This document shows, in pieces, positions 60,474-64,000 of a DNA stretch of 64,000 bases. A model generated the notes under the pieces. It worked only from the letters and a program-made list of their open reading frames with translations. It did no database searches and was not told where the DNA came from. Origin of the DNA: Actinomycetota bacterium (lineage in GTDB: Bacteria > Actinomycetota > Thermoleophilia > RBG-16-64-13); assembly GCA_016278725.1 (NCBI GenBank), contig JADQBG010000001.1:69414-133413 (forward strand), written 5' to 3'. The position numbers were made by a program, and so were the translations under genes. Position 1 is the stretch's first letter. Each line of letters begins with the position of its first letter.

Positions 60474-61163
60474 GTGCCCAGGCCGTATGTGGTGGTCCAC
60501 AACGAGGTCAGCCTCGATGGCCGGCTCGATCATCTGAATCCGGACCTGGGCCGCTTCTACTCGTTGGCCCGCCGTTGGCACGAGGATGCCACCCTGGTCG
60601 GGGCGGACACCATTCTGGCCATGGAGGAGGAACTGGGCCGGGAGGTGGCCGCGGATGATTCTCCGCAGGAGGCCGCCGAGCCCGCCGAGTCCGCCGAGTC
60701 CGCCGACCTCCCCTTCCTCGTGGTGGTGGATAGCCGCGGCAGGGTCGAGCGCTGGCGGGAGCTGCGGGACCAGCCGTACTGGGGGCGCTCCCTGGTCCTC
60801 TGCTCTGAGAGAACTCCGGCGGAATACCGGGCGAAGCTCGCCGATCTGGATATCGACGCCGTGGTCGCCGGTGGGGAACGGGTCGATCTGCGCCTGGCGC
60901 TGGAGGAACTCAACCGGCTTTACGGCGTCCAGACGTTACGAGTGGACAGCGGGGGAAGCTTGAACGGGGCCTTGCTCCGCGCCGATCTGGTCGACGAGGT
61001 CAGTGTCCTATTCGAGCCGCGGCTGGTCGGGGGGGAGACTCCCCGCTCCCTCATGCGCGCCGCCGCTGTCTCCGGCCCGCAAGAAATCGTCGAGTTGCGA
61101 CTTATGGCCATGGAGGCCTTCGCGGACGACGTCGTCTGGCTTCGCTATCGGGTACTTCGCTAG
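60474..61163 (+). CDS. RibD C-terminal-domain reductase (dihydrofolate-reductase fold)
   Basis: The protein has 229 aa from GTG 60474 (GGGGAGGAG at 60462-60470). PRPYVVVHNEVSLDGRLD, ATLVGADTIL, LRVDSGGSLNGALLRADLVD and VSVLFEPRLVGGETPRSL are the NADPH-binding and substrate segments of RibD_C proteins, which include riboflavin-pathway and folate-type reductases. There is no deaminase domain, so it is not the bifunctional RibD. An Ala/Glu/Ser insert near residue 65 is odd. It lies 31 nt after selenoprotein B and is likely in the same transcript. Confidence 0.85.
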   Translation: MPRPYVVVHNEVSLDGRLDHLNPDLGRFYSLARRWHEDATLVGADTILAMEEELGREVAADDSPQEAAEPAESAESADLPFLVVVDSRGRVERWRELRDQPYWGRSLVLCSERTPAEYRAKLADLDIDAVVAGGERVDLRLALEELNRLYGVQTLRVDSGGSLNGALLRADLVDEVSVLFEPRLVGGETPRSLMRAAAVSGPQEIVELRLMAMEAFADDVVWLRYRVLR

Positions 61164-61200
61164 GATAGGGAGTGGCCGACCCGGCCAGGGAACCTGAACG

Positions 61201-61803
61201 ATGGAGGCAGACATGGGGCTCTGGGAAGACTTTCGCGAAATCGTGCTCTGCAACCGGAGCTACCGCCGCTTCGACGAAAGCGTCGAGTTGGACGAGGCCA
61301 CCCTGCGCGAATTGGTCGATCTCGCCCGGCTCAGTCCTTCCGCGGCCAACCTCCAACCCCTGAAGTACGTGCTGGTCACCTCCGCCGAAGCCCGCGCGGC
61401 GGTCTTTCCCTGCCTCAAGTGGGCGGCCGCGCTGCGCGATTGGGAGGGACCGGAGGAAGGCGAGCGCCCCAGCGCCTACCTCGTGCTCCTGGGGGACACC
61501 GAAGCCGCGAAGAGCTTTGCCTACGATCAGGGGATCGCGGCGCAGACCATCATGCTCGGGGCAGTCGCCCGCGGACTGGGCGGTTGCATCATCGCCTCCA
61601 TCACCCGGGGAAGGCTGAGCGAGGCGCTCGAGTTGGACGAGAGGTTCGAGATCCTGCTGGTTCTCGCCCTAGGAAAGCCGGTCGAGCAGGTGAAGCTGGA
61701 GCCGGTGGGCGAGGACGGCTCGCTGACCTACTGGCGAGACGAGGACCAGGTTCACCACGTGCCCAAACGCGACCTGTCCGAACTGGTGCTCTCGGTGCGC
61801 TAG
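61201..61803 (+). CDS. Nitroreductase-family FMN protein
   Basis: The protein has 200 aa from ATG 61201. The N-terminal NRSYRRFDESVELDEATLRE and LARLSPSAANLQPLKYVLV form the FMN phosphate and ring contacts. AYDQGIAAQTIMLGAVARGL, then GGCIIASI and LVLALGKPVEQ, are typical. It reduces nitroaromatics, quinones or related substrates with NAD(P)H. It lies 37 nt after the RibD_C reductase, closing a four-gene redox cluster with the two small selenoproteins. The substrate is not predictable. Confidence 0.88.
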   Translation: MEADMGLWEDFREIVLCNRSYRRFDESVELDEATLRELVDLARLSPSAANLQPLKYVLVTSAEARAAVFPCLKWAAALRDWEGPEEGERPSAYLVLLGDTEAAKSFAYDQGIAAQTIMLGAVARGLGGCIIASITRGRLSEALELDERFEILLVLALGKPVEQVKLEPVGEDGSLTYWRDEDQVHHVPKRDLSELVLSVR

Positions 61804-61818
61804 GCAAACCTTCGGGCC

Positions 61819-61852
61819 GCTCGGGGTAACCGCGCGCCGGAGGCCCCGAGGC
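61819..61852. terminator. GC-rich hairpin between convergent genes
   Basis: CTCGGGG at 61820-61826 pairs with CCCCGAG at 61844-61850, with a CCG/CGG pairing inside. It lies in the 52-bp gap between the nitroreductase and thymidylate-synthase-like genes. There is no T-tract, so it is a weak candidate for a bidirectional terminator. Confidence 0.35.
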
Positions 61853-61855
61853 GTA

Positions 61856-62569
61856 CTATCTTCGGCCGGTGCGCGCCTCCACCAACTCGTGTTGGTAGCC
61901 GTAGATGTGGGCGCCCGATGAGAAAGCGTTGAGCGTTCCCGTCTCGTAGCCGGTCTCCATGGCCACGTACTCGTTCAGCAACTGCAGGCCCCCGAGATTC
62001 TCGGGAAGTCCGGCGAAGAGGTCCCAGCTGCGCCAGAAGGTGTAGAGGTGCAGCCGCCCTTCGGTGTAGATCCACTGCAGGCAGCGCAGGCAGGGAGGAT
62101 GCTCGTAGACGTGGGCCTGGGCGGGTATGTCGATCCCGGCCTCCGCGTCCCTTGTGGAGTAGTCCAGGGAATCGCCCACGTTGATCACCGCGTGATTCGT
62201 GTGCGGCGTCTTCTGGAGCATTTCGATGACCACCGGCAGGTGGGGGACGATGAACTGCGAGTAGGTGTACTCCTCGTTGATTCCCGGCTCCGGATTCATC
62301 AGCTTGTCGGCGAAGTATTTCTCGATGTTGTCGTCGCTGGTGGGGGCGGTGAAGCCTTCGGGGACCATCGGAGAAAGTGGCCGAGTCTCGGGATACTCGA
62401 TCTGGATGGCAAGGGAGTAGAGTTGCCGCCTTACGCCCTGGCCCTCGAAGCTGCCTTTCTGGATCTGATAGGAAAAGGCGTGCTCGTCGTCGAGCGTGGC
62501 CTTGATCGCCTGGAACCAAGCCTCGTCGATGGTCTTTGCCTCGATCAGAATCGGCTTCATCTCTCGCAT
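61856..62569 (-). CDS. Thymidylate synthase family protein, archaeal-type
   Basis: The protein has 237 aa from ATG 62569, or 234 from ATG 62560. The C-terminal half has the thymidylate-synthase landmarks: nucleophile Cys in HPPCLRCLQWIYTEGRLHLY, phosphate Arg in WRSWDLF, GLPENLGGLQLLNEYVA and GAHIYGY. The PPCLR (not PCH) form and the RSWD..G.PENLGGLQLL block resemble the distinct thymidylate synthases of methanogenic archaea more than bacterial ThyA. The N-terminal half is helical and variable. It might make dTMP or hydroxymethylate a pyrimidine. The exact activity is uncertain. Confidence 0.72.
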   Translation of the reverse strand: MREMKPILIEAKTIDEAWFQAIKATLDDEHAFSYQIQKGSFEGQGVRRQLYSLAIQIEYPETRPLSPMVPEGFTAPTSDDNIEKYFADKLMNPEPGINEEYTYSQFIVPHLPVVIEMLQKTPHTNHAVINVGDSLDYSTRDAEAGIDIPAQAHVYEHPPCLRCLQWIYTEGRLHLYTFWRSWDLFAGLPENLGGLQLLNEYVAMETGYETGTLNAFSSGAHIYGYQHELVEARTGRR

Positions 62570-62673
62570 CCTGTCCGGTTTTGCGTTTGACGGGCCCCGA
62601 ACCGGCGGAGAAACGCCGGGGCGGTCCAAGGCGCGGTCCCTGGAGAGGCGATCATAGCAACGAGACGCGGGGT

Positions 62674-63687
62674 ATGCTCGCGTCGCGAAGACACCAGACA
62701 CAGCGGCGGGGAGGGGAATTGCCCGGAGGTTTTGATCCGCTCGTTCACGGATTCGGCTTTCCGAACCGCTACCACAACCTGGTTCTCGCGCGGCCGCGGG
62801 TTGTCACCGCGGGCCGGTGCGGCGGCATGGCTTTCGCCTCCCTGGACTACTACCTTTCGAGCCGGCCGGTGCCTCGGTTCGAGTGCGAGGAGTTTCCCCC
62901 GCGGAACGCGCATCCGCTCTCCCGTTACCTTTTCCGCCGTCAGTTGGACAGCTTTGCCCGTCCCGCCGCCCTGCGCTTTGTCTGGGAGACGCTGCGGCCC
63001 ACCCCGTTTCCGCCACTCGGGCCGTCGTTCCAGCGTCTGCGGCTTTCACTCAGGGGCGGCGCACCCTTGGTGCTCGGCCTGGTGCGGGCGCGTTCGTGGA
63101 AGGCTTTGGGGAGCAATCATCAGTTGGTGGCCTACGCCACGGAAGGGCTGGACCCCGAACTCGAGGATTGCGTGATTCGCGCCTACGATCCCAACTTCCC
63201 CGGCCGGGTGAGCGAGCTTCTGCTGGGTCCGGGACGAGAGGGTCTGAAGCACGCGGAATCCGGGACCGTCTGGAGGAGCTTCTTCGTGCAGAGCTACCGG
63301 GTCAAGACTCCTCCTGCGCCTGCATCCTTGGAGCGTGCGGCGGAGGACCTCGCCGGGCTGAGAGGCGTGCCCCTGCGCCCGCACCGTCCCCTGCTGGTTG
63401 CGCGGGGAAACCAGACCGTGTTGACGTGGCGGGCGGGAGGGGACCGGGCGGCCGGTTACTTGATCGAGCGGGCAGAACCCCGGCTGCGGGCGGGCGGAGA
63501 ATTCACCGTGGTCGCCCGGGTGCGCTCGCCAGAGGTGGAAACGCTGCTGGTGCGGGCGGTGGCTTCCTCATCGCCGGGAACGGCCTACCGCCTGCGTGCG
63601 GTCAACGAGGAGGGCATGGGCCCCCCTTCCGAACCGGTTTACCTTCGGGCCCGATCCCACATCTCAGGGACCACCGCACAGAAGTAG
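62674..63687 (+). CDS. Hypothetical protein with a papain-like Cys/His/Asp arrangement and C-terminal Fn3-like domain
   Basis: The protein has 337 aa from ATG 62674. TTG 62719, just after GGGGAGGGG, is an alternative. The segment GRCGGMAFASLDYYLSSRPV places a Cys at a helix start. NHQLVAYATEG and IRAYDPNFPGRV supply His and Asp in the order of C39/papain-like peptidases or transglutaminase-like proteins. The last 80-90 residues (NQTVLTWRAGGDRAAGYLIE to YRLRAVNEEGMGPPSEPV) form a fibronectin-type-III-like domain. There is no signal peptide. The function is inferred only from motif order. Confidence 0.5.
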   Translation: MLASRRHQTQRRGGELPGGFDPLVHGFGFPNRYHNLVLARPRVVTAGRCGGMAFASLDYYLSSRPVPRFECEEFPPRNAHPLSRYLFRRQLDSFARPAALRFVWETLRPTPFPPLGPSFQRLRLSLRGGAPLVLGLVRARSWKALGSNHQLVAYATEGLDPELEDCVIRAYDPNFPGRVSELLLGPGREGLKHAESGTVWRSFFVQSYRVKTPPAPASLERAAEDLAGLRGVPLRPHRPLLVARGNQTVLTWRAGGDRAAGYLIERAEPRLRAGGEFTVVARVRSPEVETLLVRAVASSSPGTAYRLRAVNEEGMGPPSEPVYLRARSHISGTTAQK

Positions 63688-63872
63688 CCGTCCGCGAGAC
63701 CGAACTGCCGGTAGATCGGGCAGGTGGTGCAAATGCAGCCTACGGTCTGCACTCGGACCTCACTCACTCCTCGTGCGCAGTACAGCCCGGCCTGCCCGTC
63801 GTCCGGATTGCTCGGGCAACCGGGGCAATTACAGCGGTCCAGGTTCTCCTGCCTGTCGGGGACGTCCGTCAT
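63639..63872 (-). CDS. Cys-rich DUF2769-like protein
   Basis: The protein has 77 aa from ATG 63872. TTG 63905 gives 11 more residues. The sequence DRCNCPGCPSNPDDGQAGLYC and CICTTCPIYRQFGLADGYFC places nine Cys in pairs typical of DUF2769, likely a metal- or Fe-S-binding small protein known mainly from anaerobes and methanogens. It converges with and overlaps the preceding gene by 49 nt. Nothing identifiable follows it in the last 95 bases of the window. Confidence 0.72.
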   Translation of the reverse strand: MTDVPDRQENLDRCNCPGCPSNPDDGQAGLYCARGVSEVRVQTVGCICTTCPIYRQFGLADGYFCAVVPEMWDRARR

Positions 63873-64000
63873 GGCCTCCGGATGCCCGCCGCAGCCGAGT
63901 ATCAATCAACCGCGCGCTCTGAGTGCGGCCGGTTCCCGCAGACGCGGTGCAGCCAGGGCGGAGTGGGGTAAAGGACTCGGGTAGGGGAGAAGTCAGACAC

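Overview
The window is high-GC and gene-dense. Starts are often GTG or TTG, Shine-Dalgarno sites are AGGAGG-like, and neighbouring genes commonly overlap by 1-4 nt. The combination of opcA beside zwf in a pentose-phosphate operon, menaquinone genes, threonine-rich exported proteins and a SigB/SigF-type stress promoter points to an Actinomycetota chromosome, probably a deep-branching, poorly cultured lineage. The class cannot be fixed from this window. There is no prophage, IS element, CRISPR array, rRNA or tRNA that I can see.

Layout. 1-5.1 kb: end of lspA, rluD, the bifunctional proline catabolic enzyme putA (minus) and a HAD phosphatase. 5.2-12.6 kb: pentose-phosphate operon tkt-rpiB-tal-zwf-opcA-pgl. 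12.7-19.9 kb: pyrimidine genes pyrR-pyrB and pyrC-carA, separated by a degenerate toxin-antitoxin pair, menG-menA and a zinc-ribbon gene. 20.1-21.0 kb: a peroxiredoxin whose peroxidatic residue is encoded by UGA, then a membrane protein. 21.2-25.2 kb: ADP-forming acyl-CoA synthetase and a CoA-transferase/GNAT fusion. 25.3-32.1 kb: AlkD-like repair protein, a frameshifted M20 hydrolase, two orphan peptide-type ABC permeases, a DUF5658 protein, an M23 peptidase and a small envelope-stress cluster. 32.2-41.7 kb: nitronate monooxygenase, YjbQ, cyclophilin lipoprotein, SMUG1-like glycosylase, SDR, flavin reductase, ABC exporter, M48 protease and a second zwf. 42.0-50.8 kb: glutamate dehydrogenase, ribokinase-like kinase and a four-gene sugar ABC importer with an aldo/keto reductase. 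50.7-59.8 kb: glycosyltransferase, Rrf2 regulator with an Fe-S membrane protein, aldo/keto reductase, threonine-rich exported protein, membrane-anchored sulfite-oxidase-like enzyme and small genes. 60-61.8 kb: two small membrane genes, each with an in-frame UGA, followed by two flavin/nucleotide-type reductases. 61.8-64 kb: archaeal-type thymidylate synthase homologue, a Cys/His/Asp protein and a DUF2769 protein.

The most notable feature is selenocysteine. Three short genes carry an in-frame TGA, although TGA is used as a normal stop elsewhere in the window (for example lspA, zwf, pgl and carA). In the peroxiredoxin (20066-20506) the TGA falls exactly on the peroxidatic cysteine. In the tandem membrane genes (59995-60177 and 60188-60442) the TGA falls at equivalent positions of two paralogous proteins, about 27 residues before a shared Phe-His-[Gly/Ala]-Val-Thr motif. 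Each TGA is followed by a hairpin whose apical loop begins 16-20 nt downstream and contains G-U-(U)-C, as expected for a bacterial SECIS element. The membrane pair looks like an undescribed family of small selenoproteins in one transcription unit with two reductases.

Other points of interest are a CoA-transferase fused to an acetyltransferase, an archaeal-like thymidylate synthase, an LspA with Glu in place of the first catalytic Asp, a toxin-antitoxin pair that appears fused by deletion, and an Rrf2 gene with an inverted repeat over its own start.
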